This document shows, piece by piece, positions 41,201 through 48,655 of a stretch of 64,000 nucleotides of DNA. The stretch spans positions 1-64,000 of the forward strand of contig CABFPE010000229.1 in NCBI GenBank assembly GCA_900660155.1. The letters run 5' to 3'. Origin of the DNA: Hofstenia miamia. Taxonomy: Eukaryota; Xenacoelomorpha; Acoela; Hofsteniidae. Position numbers and translations under genes: made by a program. The first letter of the stretch is position 1. Every line of letters begins with the position of its first letter. A model generated the notes under the pieces. The model saw only the letters and a list, made by a program, of their open reading frames with translations, ran no database searches and was not told where the DNA came from.

Positions 41201-41575
41201 ATTTAATTCTTATTATTATGAATAATATTTAGCTAAAATAACATCCATTTTAAGAATGATAAGGAAAATCAAATATATGAAACCAATTACTTCAAACTAA
41301 ATATTGATTTCTGTACGATGAGCCTATAGAAAATTGGATGTGACCTATTTCGAGTTGGGTAGAGAATCATACCTGTAAATGCTCTCCTTGTCCCGTTTGC
41401 AATTTTCATGTGCAAGTGCATGGGAAGAGTTCTGGGCCTGGGTCATTGGATATATTTGGGTAGGAGCGTAGTTGGCCGATGCCACAGGACGCATCTGTCC
41501 CATCGGAGGCAACATACGAAGTGAAGGATCATAGACATCTTCGGAATATGGTGGCGTATCAGACGACTGATCGTA
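6484..41575 (-). CDS. Meis/hth: Meis/homothorax TALE homeobox transcription factor (12 exons found, first coding exon missing)
   Basis: The gene encodes a nuclear DNA-binding partner of PBC-class (Pbx/Exd) and Hox proteins. In relatives it drives nuclear import of the PBC partner and patterns limbs, the nervous system and the body axis. Twelve exons with consensus GT/AG borders join in frame into 496 residues plus stop. Counting from the first residue found, 1-68 is the N-terminal segment, about 69-180 the Meis/PBC-interacting (HM) region, 180-322 an acidic, serine/proline-rich linker, 324-386 the homeodomain with the three-residue PYP loop and WFINARRR recognition helix, and 387-496 the tail ending MDIHS. 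The first exon found starts YDQ, matching the second coding exon of vertebrate Meis after MAQR, so the start codon lies upstream or outside the window. Divergent positions and the unfamiliar linker point to a fast-evolving lineage. No stop or frameshift interrupts it, so it looks functional. Confidence 0.97.
6532..7266 (-). other. Meis/hth intron (735 bp)
   Basis: It has GT/AG borders on the minus strand, is AT-rich, and shows no element inside. Confidence 0.8.
7267..7448 (-). CDS. Meis/hth: Meis/hth exon: histidine/methionine/proline-rich tail
   Basis: The 182-nt exon encodes [12 protein letters not shown]...HPAQ, rich in His, Met and Pro ([19 protein letters not shown]). Comparable low-complexity His/Pro/Met tails follow the homeodomain in many Meis/Hth proteins. 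It enters in phase 1 (completing a glycine codon) and leaves in phase 0 at cag|gtatct. The frame reads on into the intron for a while, so a retained-intron isoform is possible in principle, though nothing shows it. Confidence 0.88.
7449..8272 (-). other. Meis/hth intron (824 bp)
   Basis: It is AT-rich. It contains ctgtcaatcg at 7,804-7,813, one mismatch from the Pbx-Meis composite site. Confidence 0.75.
8273..8362 (-). CDS. Meis/hth: Meis/hth exon: MIDSQ tail segment
   Basis: The 90-nt exon encodes [14 protein letters not shown] then [16 protein letters not shown]. The pattern [14 protein letters not shown] parallels DGQPMGGFVMDGQQ in vertebrate Meis and AMGYMMDSQAH in fly Hth just after the homeodomain. 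It enters in phase 1 and leaves in phase 1 at the donor g|gtgagt. Confidence 0.9.
8363..9200 (-). other. Meis/hth intron (838 bp)
   Basis: It has a GC-rich patch at 8,445-8,540, which is listed separately. The rest is AT-rich without recognisable features. Confidence 0.75.
8445..8540. promoter_or_regulatory. GC-rich intronic island, possible conserved element
   Basis: A run with ggcccccggcgcgcc and the palindrome gcgaaattcgc, next to a homeodomain-type taattag, stands out in AT-rich intron. That suggests selective constraint, but no comparison could be made here. Confidence 0.25.
9201..9259 (-). CDS. Meis/hth: Meis/hth exon: recognition helix of the homeodomain
   Basis: The 59-nt exon encodes [19 protein letters not shown], the C-terminal part of helix 3 and the basic tail of the TALE homeodomain. 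Ile at homeodomain position 50 and the invariant Asn51 and Arg53 are present. The upstream intron splits the Trp48 codon (TG|G), the position used in other animal Meis genes. Confidence 0.98.
9457..9475. repeat. TA microsatellite
   Basis: A short uninterrupted run of ta repeats within an intron. Confidence 0.8.
9968..10252 (+). CDS. small ORF with signal-peptide-like start, unconfirmed
   Basis: A 94-codon frame lies on the strand opposite to Meis. Its first 21 residues are a short basic start, a hydrophobic core ([13 protein letters not shown]) and a small-residue site ASAR, like a secretion signal. The rest has two cysteines and two possible N-glycosylation sites (NNT, NAS). No family is recognised, no initiation context or neighbouring exon supports it, and the later half is AT-driven. 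It may equally be a chance frame over a slightly GC-richer conserved patch. Confidence 0.15.
   Translation: MRGVMVPVYIVTLAVSLASARPLACPSRGHIIGLSTRFANVRLLDAIKNNTCLNNASFNPHHTKYNTLISTVSFFKNKIILSGQLQIQLVDVKI
11013..11089 (-). CDS. Meis/hth: Meis/hth exon: TALE loop and helices 2-3
   Basis: The 77-nt exon encodes [18 protein letters not shown] followed by TILQVNN and the first two bases of Trp. It contains the PYP three-residue loop extension that defines TALE homeodomains. The 77-nt length and both intron positions match those of Meis genes in other animals as I recall them. The acceptor is gtttag; the donor is ttg|gtaagc. Confidence 0.98.
12000..12190. promoter_or_regulatory. GC-richer intronic island, possible enhancer
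   Basis: It contains gcgcacgcgtccacgattga and several CAATTA/TAATTG-like homeodomain cores (ctaattgcaaag, gtgtaattgggg) within otherwise AT-rich intron. Composition is the only evidence. Confidence 0.25.
12950..13090. promoter_or_regulatory. GC-richer patch upstream of the homeodomain intron border
   Basis: The sequence around ggagccatataacggc and cggccatccgtgcatccc is compositionally unlike the intron. It lies within 220 bp of the exon at 13,168 and could be conserved regulatory or splicing-related DNA. Confidence 0.2.
13168..13346 (-). CDS. Meis/hth: Meis/hth exon: acidic linker and homeodomain helix 1
   Basis: The 179-nt exon encodes [13 protein letters not shown], a Ser/Asp-rich stretch ([14 protein letters not shown]) and then [15 protein letters not shown] followed by RTWLFTNLT. 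It is the homeodomain N-terminal arm and helix 1. The family consensus here is RAWLFQHLT, so A-to-T, Q-to-T and H-to-N changes sit at normally near-invariant positions. Acidic runs before the homeodomain are usual in Meis. It enters in phase 1 (completing GAA) and leaves at aca|gtaagt. Confidence 0.97.
14700..14850 (-). other. possible degraded coding fragment
   Basis: One minus-strand frame reads [18 protein letters not shown] and continues open for about 50 codons, with codons less AT-driven than the surroundings. Stops and shifts bound it on both sides. I do not recognise the family. It is most likely an old mobile-element fragment. Confidence 0.15.
15690..15840. promoter_or_regulatory. 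GC-richer intronic island, possible enhancer
   Basis: It includes gacacgtaattagctgtcac, which places a homeodomain core (TAATTA-like) beside a Meis hexamer (CTGTCA), plus cgaccgtcttcgcc. The stretch contrasts sharply with its AT-rich surroundings. Confidence 0.3.
17285..17790. promoter_or_regulatory. GC-richer intronic island about 500 bp long, possible enhancer
   Basis: A long, compositionally complex block runs from about ttgggtgatgcggg to cgatagcgaatcgagg. It has several ATTA/TAAT cores (atcaattaatgc, gcaattaaagc, cgtaattatag). It is not coding and carries no terminal repeats. It is a candidate autoregulatory or tissue enhancer. Confidence 0.3.
18802..18930 (+). mobile_element. possible hAT-type fragment
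   Basis: It begins cagaggcgtaggcagaa, which resembles the CAGNGGCGTAG ends of many hAT transposons. No matching right end or target duplication was found. Confidence 0.25.
22099..22348 (-). CDS. Meis/hth: Meis/hth exon: serine/proline-rich linker
   Basis: The 250-nt exon (83 codons plus one base) encodes [18 protein letters not shown] through to SRTSSP, about 40% Ser, Thr and Pro. It sits between the HM region and the homeodomain, where vertebrate Meis has a Ser/Gly/Pro linker with TPGPSSGG. That motif is absent. The borders (cttttag acceptor, ccag|gtaatg donor) and phases connect exactly to both neighbours, so it is a real exon although the peptide itself is not recognisable. It probably contributes disordered or transactivating sequence and could be alternatively spliced. 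Confidence 0.88.
22563..22576. promoter_or_regulatory. inverted Meis half-sites
   Basis: ttgacatctgtcaa places TGACA and TGTCA as perfect 6-nt inverted arms around a 2-nt spacer. The right arm with its preceding base is CTGTCA, the known Meis/TGIF core. It lies 215 bp from the exon acceptor. A single such site is compatible with chance. Confidence 0.25.
23690..23885. promoter_or_regulatory. GC-rich intronic island, possible enhancer
   Basis: This is the most GC-rich block of the intron (accgcccggctaattgggcc, gccgaaacgccgc). It includes a Meis hexamer in ttctgacagggg and TAATTG cores. A minus-strand 70-codon frame spans it but has no coding signature. It is a strong candidate for conserved non-coding DNA. 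Confidence 0.35.
25195..25600. promoter_or_regulatory. GC-richer intronic island about 400 bp, possible enhancer
   Basis: The block runs from gtagacgattggctta to gtccccccgacaac and is compositionally balanced inside AT-rich intron. It contains gattaattaagc and gattggccagg motifs. There are no coding features or terminal repeats. Confidence 0.3.
26940..28160 (-). mobile_element. 5'-truncated LINE (Jockey/CR1-type reverse transcriptase), inactive
   Basis: On the minus strand the element begins inside the RT domain (PISI..., [26 protein letters not shown]) and continues with [28 protein letters not shown], the catalytic YADD, and [17 protein letters not shown]-terminal segment with [14 protein letters not shown] and [12 protein letters not shown] follows. 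Breaks seen: a gap with a frame change after FGFRKN, Tyr in place of the second Asp of the AFD motif, and loss of roughly 90 residues with a frame change near 27,450. The endonuclease is absent, as expected for 5' truncation. The 3' untranslated part reaches about 26,940. It lies sense within a Meis/hth intron. Confidence 0.9.
28303..28458 (-). CDS. Meis/hth: Meis/hth exon: end of the HM region
   Basis: The 156-nt exon encodes [18 protein letters not shown] then [15 protein letters not shown] and a serine-rich run ending SDEQ. The family consensus is [28 protein letters not shown], so the match is close. It completes the second half of the PBC-interacting domain. Borders are gtttag acceptor and cag|gtatat donor, phase 0 on both sides. 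Confidence 0.98.
28459..29574 (-). other. Meis/hth intron (1,116 bp) with microsatellite
   Basis: It is AT-rich. It contains the TA/TACA microsatellite at 29,179-29,283 and an undetermined base (n) at 29,299 right beside it. That looks like a sequencing or assembly uncertainty. Confidence 0.8.
29179..29283. repeat. compound TA / TACA microsatellite
   Basis: Alternating runs of ta and tacata over about 105 bp, with a single n 16 bp beyond its end. The open frames predicted across it are repeat artefacts. Confidence 0.95.
29575..29625 (-). CDS. Meis/hth: Meis/hth exon: 51-nt HM-region exon
   Basis: It encodes [17 protein letters not shown], matching MIQAIQVLRFHLLELEK of other Meis proteins. 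The 51-nt length and phase 0 borders match my memory of vertebrate Meis. It is part of the helical region that contacts Pbx/Exd. The donor is aag|gtaaat. Confidence 0.97.
30785..31020. promoter_or_regulatory. GC-richer intronic island, possible enhancer
   Basis: The block contains gtaattggccagtgtacctg followed by tcagaaaggcgg, making a CTGTCA Meis hexamer near TAATTG. It also has ggttaattggccaatgatca, a second TAATTGGCCA copy. The TAATTGGCCA word occurs twice about 110 bp apart, which strengthens the case for regulatory DNA. Confidence 0.35.
34283..34400 (+). mobile_element. possible hAT-type fragment
   Basis: It starts cagtggcatagcaagga, close to the CAGTGGCGTAGCNAGGA left end of many hAT elements. 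No right end was found, so it may be truncated. Confidence 0.3.
35465..35590. promoter_or_regulatory. GC-richer island just downstream of a small exon
   Basis: It contains atcgggggcaagggacgag, gttaattagagg, cgtaattgagg and a TGACAG Meis hexamer (aaatgacagaag). It lies on the intron side within 160 bp of the exon at 35,622. It may be an enhancer or a splicing-associated conserved block. Confidence 0.3.
35622..35666 (-). CDS. Meis/hth: Meis/hth exon: 45-nt HM-region exon
   Basis: It encodes [15 protein letters not shown], aligning to the family segment EKPLFSSNPELDNL between the two halves of the HM domain. Phase 0 on both sides. This exon is less conserved than its neighbours but has strong borders (ttttag acceptor, ttg|gtatgt donor) and keeps the DNL end. 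Confidence 0.93.
35667..36961 (-). other. Meis/hth intron (1,295 bp)
   Basis: No element is recognised. The overlapping short minus-strand frames at 36,482-36,786 show no motif. Confidence 0.75.
36962..37112 (-). CDS. Meis/hth: Meis/hth exon: first half of the HM region
   Basis: The 151-nt exon encodes [35 protein letters not shown] and [15 protein letters not shown]. The family consensus [20 protein letters not shown]... and DVCSSESFNEDI is followed closely. This is the Meis A block that binds Pbx/Exd. It enters in phase 2, completing a serine codon, and leaves in phase 0 at gag|gttagt. Confidence 0.98.
37655..37740. promoter_or_regulatory. GC-richer intronic island, possible enhancer
   Basis: It reads through gcctcaaggtaatggcccga, acaggccgcacttaattggc and gtggacgcgtggactcaatt. 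It shares TTAATTGGC with the island at 30.8-31.0 kb. The compositional contrast is clear; function is inferred only. Confidence 0.3.
39756..40022. mobile_element. hAT-type MITE with 8-bp target duplication
   Basis: The element spans 39,764-40,014 (251 bp). Terminal inverted repeats are cagtggcgcgtttatgac on the left and, read inward from the right, cagtggcacgtttaggac, with two mismatches in 18. Both ends are flanked by the identical octamer ctttcata (39,756-39,763 and 40,015-40,022), the target duplication length of hAT transposons. It has no coding capacity and so depended on a transposase supplied elsewhere. The perfect target duplication suggests fairly recent insertion. It lies in a Meis/hth intron. 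Confidence 0.9.
41373..41575 (-). CDS. Meis/hth: Meis/hth exon: N-terminal segment (first exon found)
   Basis: The 203-nt exon encodes [18 protein letters not shown], then [20 protein letters not shown] and [15 protein letters not shown]. The KRDKESIY end matches KRDKDAIY immediately before the HM domain, and the YD start corresponds to YDDLPHYGG, which follows MAQR in vertebrate Meis. The centre is Pro/Met-rich and unlike other species. It starts in phase 0 after tatttag and ends with AG of a split serine codon. The exon with the start codon was not found upstream. Confidence 0.93.
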
Positions 41576-44500
41576 CTAAATACAAGTTTCATTGCTGAAT
41601 ATTAATGATTAAAATTTGTACACACAATTTATTACATCAATGTAGAGAACATTGATTTTAATATGTAATTCGGATAGGAATGAGTTAATGATCTAAAATA
41701 AACAAACTTGTTAAATGATAAATTTGGGAAAAACTGCGAGACACTTTGGGAATCATGCACAAAAAAGACCTAGTGTACTAAAAGTCAAAGCCAACTATTA
41801 ATAATGAGTAATAGCACGTCACCAGTTAATTGTTTCACATTTCAAACTGAAAAATTTACGAGCTCGTTTAGATTTCAATTCTAATTTGATGAGGGTAACC
41901 TTAACATGTACGACTTGTAATCATCTTCACTTCTTGTAGATAGAGAGGAATGAATAGCTTATTAGAACTACAACAACTACTGCAAACAAATTATCACCCC
42001 ATTTGGAAATTGAGTGAAATGAAATGATTGGTGGAAATCAGGGATATCAAATCCATCTACTCTCTATTATTTATTCATTGAAGTTACTTATTTCAAAAAA
42101 GGCAGGAAAAATATTCAATCGTAAAGTGAATGTACGTACCTGTAATTCAAAATCTAACGAAATTAAAATAATTGAAAGTTTGATATATTTAAAAAAATAG
42201 AAGTGCTTCCATAGGAGTACATCGTATACCCAGTGCGCATCATGGATTACTTTTTAGCTGTGAATTATAATTATTATATATGTGCAGAAATTGTATTGTC
42301 ATTCCATTGAAAAATTATTGCCCCATCCCATTCGCATAAAAACAGACGTTGTTTTCTACAACAAATTATGGAAATCTCAAATTCAATAAATTTCTATTTT
42401 GTAGCGTCACATTGAATTCGCTGGAATACCTTAATAATCGTATTCCCAAGTTAGTAATTTTTATATAAATGTATTAAAATAATTTCTTATCTACTCAACG
42501 GAAGTAATGCCTTGAATTGTTGATTTATTCGCGGAAAGCCTGCTTTTGCTTACACACTTGAGCCTTAAACCCAATATAGGAATTAATCCTAAACTGGAAA
42601 TAAACTTTCTGTGAATTGAAAGCAACTGTTGGCTTTTCGCTGAAATCCAAAAGATGACACCCCAACACCAAAGTAAGAAATGTATAAGATTTGAACTCAA
42701 TATTATGGGAATAAACAAGTTTATTAAGCCACCAATCACTATTCGCAAGTGTAAAATATAAAATTTAATAGTTCAAACATGATTTCGTGTCTTTGATATT
42801 TTTATAACAGTTTATGGTAATACTATTATATGTAATATAATAATAAATATCAACTCAAATAAACCTCTGATCGAAATGTCCAAATATGCCAAGGATTCCT
42901 GCAACGAATTATAACATTAACCAACTAATCTATTTTTATGGATAAATAAAATGTGGTACGATAAGAATAGTGGAGTAATAATTTTTTTCAATACAGCTTA
43001 AAAGTGTATCTGACGATAATAGTAAAAATTCCCATCATATGAACTATTAAATAAAAATTCATTATTGTTAATGAAAAAAGCAAACACACTGAACAATTTG
43101 AAAATAAAAAAGAAAAGTTAAAAAATTATATCACTGTGCGATTTCAGAAAATTGATTGTTGGCGCGATCAATCTGTGCTCGTAAAAGTATCCCTTTTCTA
43201 TGATAAAATCAAAAAGTAAATTTTATAGTGATTTTCTTCACTTATACATGTATTCAAAATGTAAAAAACACTTAAGCCAAAACATGACAATGAAGAGTAA
43301 GTTAAATCAGATTTCGATGGTAAAATAATAAATCAGCTCACATCAATAAGAGCCCGCAAATAGGCGCGAATATATAACGCGTAAAAGACAAAGTTCTAAG
43401 TGCATTAACAAACCTGGAATTGTTATTGATTTTCGAAATCCTGTGTAGTTCATTGAAATGAAACAGATGGATCGTTTTAATGAATGACAGGAACTTAAAT
43501 CAAATAAGTTTCACCTTCGCTATTAGTGACGTGGAAAAAAGCGATCCTTAAATGTCTTATTATGTAATGGATTGTCAGTTGAAAAGATAATTACAAAGTC
43601 TACGCGGAGTGGACGTTTCGTGACGCTATCCCTAATAAATCAGATTTTCGGACAATCTTAAAAGATTATAATTATAGCATGCACCCCGCAGACTCTCCGA
43701 TCTTCAAATAATATTCCAGTGAAGGGAATAACACTTTTATAGCTGGTTTATAATTGTTTGCAAATATATGTGGATTTATATATTAAAGCATTTATTCTCA
43801 AATTAGCAACTACAATAAAATGATCGCACATGTAGCGAGGTAAAGTAAACAACCTGCTTCCAATATCAACGGTCAGCAAGTCTATTCAATTTCTGTCCAA
43901 AATTCAAATCCCCAATATTATCCATTTAACAGACGACAATGAAATGGTTGTTAATGCATTAAAAAGATAATTCCAATAAACTAAAAACCATCACCAACAT
44001 GCATTATATAAATCCACTTGTAAATTTAATTAGGATTTTAAATTCACAATACTTCATTTGTAAAAATTTACAAATTTCCCGCGTTTTTTTTAAAAGTTTT
44101 ACAGTTAAAACTGAAAAAAATCCAGTTTTGAAAATATATTTTTTCATAATACAAATAATAAAAACAATTATTTTAAGGTCAACTATAATTGAAAAAAAAT
44201 TATTTTGAATTTTAAAATTTCGTGCGAAATCATTTTATTTCAAAACAAAAGAAAATGGGTGAATTTAAGAAACTTGTAGGGGAAATAAATAAATTCTAAA
44301 CAATAAAAAGTATGGAATATTTCAGCTCTAAATATAAATTTACTTTGAACAAAAGTATTCGGAAAAATTATGAGAATAACCCTGAACGAGAGACACTTGC
44401 CATTTAAACATCGCTAATTAAACAACTATAAAAAATATCCATTTGAAATTTTGACATTTAGTTTTTTATTAAAAAGAAATAATTAAAATTTTTAATATCA

Positions 44501-45385
44501 AATATAATTAAATATGTAAATATAAATGTAGAGATCATATTCCATTTAAGTTTGCCATCGGAGGCATCTCATCTTCAGGAATAATAAAAAATGACAGTTG
44601 ATAAAAATTTAATTATAAAATGAGAAAAGCGTTGAAAACTTGAAATTAGGTATTAAATACAAATAGGGAGTGAGATTTAAAACAAACAACTAGAATTTGC
44701 AATAAAATTGAAATATAACAAATAAATTGATAAGCAATTTTTTAATTCGAAGTCTGAAAACTGCCCAAAATTAAAATCTAAAATGCAATTCTTTGAAATA
44801 GGTTTATGAGTTAAAAAGATTTGAAAAATAACAATTTAATAAAATATAAAACTTAAATTGAATTGTAAAGAAGCAAGCTAAATGATAATAAAAACTACCA
44901 AATGATGATAAAGAAAAACTTCATGATTATAAGGATGGGAATGAAAGAAGGTAAAATACTAAAGACTTATAAGCGACATAGTTGTCAAGTAAATGAAAAG
45001 TTGTAAAGCATACATACGGGCTGATTATTCATGGCAAATGATTAGTTTAGACAGTTTTGACACTTCAAAACAGCGCGCTAGTGAGTGAACTACGTAAAGA
45101 TTAGCGAATCTTTCAACCGAGCCTCACGGCCATTGATTTCATTGGCTATCAATTACAGCCAATCAAATCTATGTTTACGTTGTGAAATTACATTTAATGC
45201 ATGCATACATACATTGAAAAATGCAATATATTTTATAATACACATTAATTAACTAACAATATGCGTAATATTTAGTTTAAATCTTCATAGCTCTGCACAT
45301 TCTTCTGTACATGTTGTCTACCAAAAAATCTTCATACTAACTTCATTTTTCTATTCCTTCTTTAATTCCTTCTTATACCAATATA
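41576..45385. other. upstream region or first intron of Meis/hth
   Basis: No exon could be supported. In relatives a very short first coding exon (MAQR) lies upstream of the exon at 41,373. I searched for its signature by eye on the minus strand and did not find it. A CCAAT-containing dyad at 45,135-45,169 is listed separately. The remainder is AT-rich. Confidence 0.5.
45135..45169. promoter_or_regulatory. CCAAT-box dyad
   Basis: gatttcattggct (45,135-45,147) and agccaatcaaatc (45,157-45,169) form 13-nt inverted arms with one mismatch around atcaattac. The arms place two CCAAT boxes head to head within a GC-richer patch (about 45,005-45,190). It could be promoter or enhancer DNA upstream of Meis/hth. 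Function is not shown. Confidence 0.3.
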
Positions 45386-46449
45386 TACAGGGTAGTCGCT
45401 AGAAAAGCAGAAAATTTGTCAAACTGCTATTTATTTTTACAAAGAATAACTTTTACAAAGTTTTTTAAAGGCATATGTTATATTACACTCATAGATGTTC
45501 AAAATGCCTTCCGTGAACTTCAGAGCAGTGTCTTAACCTAGAAATCCAAGCTTGTGTAGCGTTTTTAAGGGTAACTTGTGGAATATCGTTCCAAGCTTTT
45601 CCCAAGCTCGTTTTCAAATCATCAATAGATTTTATGTCACGTCGACAATTCTGAAGCTCTGTTAATAACAAGCTCCAAATGCAATAATCCATGACATTTA
45701 GGTCTGGACTTTTGGAAGGCCAATCTTCCGGTTCAATGAAATCAGGAGTAGATTGCTGAAGAAATTGAACTGAAGCCTTTGCTGTGTGAGCCCTGGCACC
45801 ATCCTGCTGCCATGTCCATGTTTGGTCGCCCATTACATTCCGAATATCTTTACAAAAGAACCGATCAGATATCTTTTTGTTACACCCGAATTGTCTGTAT
45901 GCAGACTTCAGCACACATTTTATTCATGATTTAATTTGACCTTCAAATTTTCTGNACACTCATAGATGTTCAAAATGCCTTCCGTGAACTTCAGAGCAGT
46001 GTCTTAACCTTGAAATCCAAGCTTGTGTAGCGTTTTTAGGGGTAACTTGTGGAATATCGGTCCAAGGTTTTCCCAAGCTCGTTTTTTCAAATCATCAATA
46101 GATTTTATGTCACGTCTACAATTCTGAAGCTCTGTTAATAACAAGCTCCAAATGCAATAATCCATGACATTTAGGTTTGGACTTTTGGACGGCCAATCTT
46201 CCGGTTCAATGAAATCAGGAGTAGATTGCTGAAGAAATTGAACTGAAGCCTTTGCTGTGTAAGCCCTGGCACCATCCTGCTGCCATGTCCATGTTTGGTC
46301 GCCCATTACATTCCGAATATCTTTACAAAAGAACCGATCAGATATCTTTTTGTTACACCCGAATTGTCTGTATGCAGACTTCAGCACACATTTTATTCAT
46401 GATTTAATTTGACCTTCAAATTTTCTGCTTTTCTAGCGACCACCCTGTA
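45386..46449 (-). mobile_element. internally deleted Tc1/mariner-superfamily (DD37D) element with duplicated body
   Basis: Terminal inverted repeats of 31 nt (cagggtagtcgctagaaaag... at 45,388-45,418; its complement at 46,417-46,447) differ at one position and are flanked by TA on both sides, the superfamily's target site. On the minus strand the body encodes only the C-terminal catalytic part of a transposase: WTWQQDGARAHTA holds the second Asp and WPSKSPDLNVMDYCIW the third, with 37 residues between them. The N-terminal DNA-binding region and first Asp are missing, so it is non-autonomous. The body occurs twice in tandem, 45,485-45,954 and 45,956-46,427, about 98% identical, with a single n at 45,955. 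The second copy carries a 2-base insertion that shifts its frame. The family resembles maT-like DD37D elements. Confidence 0.88.
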
Positions 46450-47095
46450 TATTCTCCTATCATTCTACTAGCTCTGATACATCCACTACTTAATGGTACC
46501 AACTATCCTTCTATCGACATTTGATTCACTCATCTATGTTTGTTTATATAAAATACGTCAGTCACCAAAAATCCAACTATCCAATTGAAATTCACTAATC
46601 TTAACATTTGTGTTGAATGTTAAAGAAAACTTTTAGCCATCATTATCTGCTTATCATCAAATTGAACTTCTCAGATGGTGTGTGTTAGAAATTATAGGAT
46701 GAATGAAGAAGAAATTTGCAAAAAACATAGACCAACGAATTCTGGTAGTGCATCATGAGTATGTGTCTTTTGTGTAGGTAATAAACTTACCAAAGATTGG
46801 CAAATAAATATCGATTTAATACTGAAAATCAATCTCATTTTTGCGACAAGATGATGATTTTCAGCGATCAAGAATTCCAAAAAGCTAGTCTTTCTTAACA
46901 TCAACTTCTTTAAGAATTTCTTGGTTTCTAGCAATAAGCGGGAGACGAATTTACTAAATAAAATGAAAGCTTCAATTGAAGAAACTGTTCTTAATGATAA
47001 AGTTAGTGCTCGAAGCTCAAACATTACTCATCAAATTCATTCATAAATATACACATCCGATGGTCATTAATCATAAATTGGGATAGAAGAAAAGT
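46450..47095. other. AT-rich intergenic DNA
   Basis: Nothing recognisable. The minus-strand 110-codon frame at 46,692-47,024 has no motif and is probably chance. Confidence 0.45.
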
Positions 47096-47101
47096 ATGTA
47101 A

Positions 47102-47381
47102 TCAGGGGTTTATTGTGGGACTCAGAGGGAGCGTCCCATGAAACTGGGACCTGGTCCGAACAAACTCAATGGGACTGGGACTAGAAATAAGGATTAGAGA
47201 CCTATGAATTCAGAATATTACTCAACATTTGCTAATTTTGGTCAAAATAGAAGTCATGCTGTGGGATCTATGGGATTATGCACTATGGTACCAGAAAATC
47301 TCATGGGACTGGAACCGAAGCCAATGAGACTAAATGGTACTGGACTAGGAAAATCCTGGTCCCACAGAACCATAGTTTATT
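47102..47381. mobile_element. GGGAC-rich interspersed element, possibly a MITE
   Basis: It runs from ggggtttattgtgggactc to the complementary-type end gtcccacagaaccatagttt. Read inward, both ends share GGTT...TGTGGGAC. The interior repeats the word TGGGACTGGGAC with variants (catgggactggaacc, cctggtccg). Base content is unlike the flanks. No clear target duplication was seen, so the family is left open. Confidence 0.5.
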
Positions 47382-47389
47382 GAAGCAGA

Positions 47390-48370
47390 TCCAACTATTT
47401 TGATGACATTGATCAAAACAAAACTAAAGAAATAATAAAGACAAAAAAGGCAAAATGAAGTCAACGTAAGTTTGCTTAAATTATTGGAGCTGGGACTCAC
47501 TAAACCCATTATTAGTCATCAATGACAAGATATTAAATTGTTGTAACTACCTTGATACGTTCTATGCTACTTCAACGGTACAAAATAATTGAGTAAGAAG
47601 TTCTGATTTAGGATAAGGATACTGTTCTAACATTTTAGGTCTATCTAAAATAACTAATTAAAATTTAAAAAAGTTTTTATTGGGTAAACGTAATTGACCT
47701 CTAATAGAATTTCAAGTTTATAAAAGTAGAAAAATAAAATTCGTTGATTTGTCTAATCCTGAAATCACAATATGTAATCAGAAAGTGTAATAAATTAGTT
47801 TCAAGTAATCAATATTCCAAGTATTTGAAAGCTGTTGATTAATATTAAATGCACATAAATTAAGTGAATTTTGTGAGAAACCAGTTATAAAGTGTTTACA
47901 TACTAAAATGTTTATAATTCTTACATATTACTATACTTAATGGAATATTTATCATTTTCATTTACAAAATTACGTCGGTTGTTTATTAAAACAATGAGAA
48001 TGAAAGTAATCATTGAATAATTGTGATTTACATCAAATAGACACTAAACGCAAAGAATGTCTTTAAAAAATTGAGCTATTTATCTCACAAAACCTTATTA
48101 AATAAATATTTACAGATTCTGAATTTCCATTACTTAGAAATTAAATAATTCGATATAAATTTATACGCTAGATGGCATGTGATTAATGTTTAACAAGGAA
48201 ATTAATACACATTATCTTATCCACTAATTTCACTAAGCTTTCTTCAATAAAGGAAATAATAGAAAACTATATTTGTAAGCAAATTATGCTATTTACACAA
48301 TATATGACATAGCAATAAATTATTTGTTACAATTAAGAAATCCAAATGAAGATGGAACATACACTTCAGT
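47390..48370. other. AT-rich intergenic DNA
   Basis: I see no gene or structured repeat. Confidence 0.45.
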
Positions 48371-48374
48371 ACAA

Positions 48375-48655
48375 GCTAAAATTACGTGGAAAATTGTAAA
48401 TGATATTAAAGGAAATTGAAGATATAAAAAATGAGATATTTAATCACTAAAAATGATCAAAAAGTTATAAATGAGATGGCAAAGATTTTTGAGAAAAGTT
48501 TTCCTGAAAATATAACAGACTGTGAAAATCAATTAGTGATAATTGCATTTCATGTGAATTTGATTGTACTCTTTGATCTTCTTGAACACTTGAAAGTCAA
48601 TAAAGCACCTGGTAGAAACGAAATCCCTACATTTTTGTATAATCGAGCTTAACAT
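48375..48655 (+). mobile_element. LINE fragment upstream of the reverse-transcriptase core
   Basis: Plus-strand frames read TWKIVNDIKGN and then, in another frame, NDQKVINEMAKIFEKSFPEN and LEHLKVNKAPGRNEIPTFL. The KAPGxxEIP motif is the conserved block at the start of the non-LTR reverse-transcriptase domain. The palm motifs are absent, so this is a short fragment with at least two frame changes. It is not continuous with the element at 54 kb, which has its own equivalent of this block. Confidence 0.65.

Larger units (their letters stand above)
37113..41372 (-). other. Meis/hth intron (4,260 bp)
   Basis: It contains a GC-richer island (37,655-37,740), the hAT-type MITE (39,764-40,014) and otherwise AT-rich sequence. 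Confidence 0.8.

Noticed and set aside
42141-42154. Possible micro-exon of Meis/hth before a strong minus-strand donor (cag|gtacgtac)
   Set aside because: It would be only 14 nt, has no start codon, and the peptide does not match the known first exon of Meis. A donor-like site alone is not enough.
44381-44400. Minus-strand ATGGCAAGT as a possible Meis first exon
   Set aside because: It does not encode the expected MAQR and lacks a donor in the right phase.
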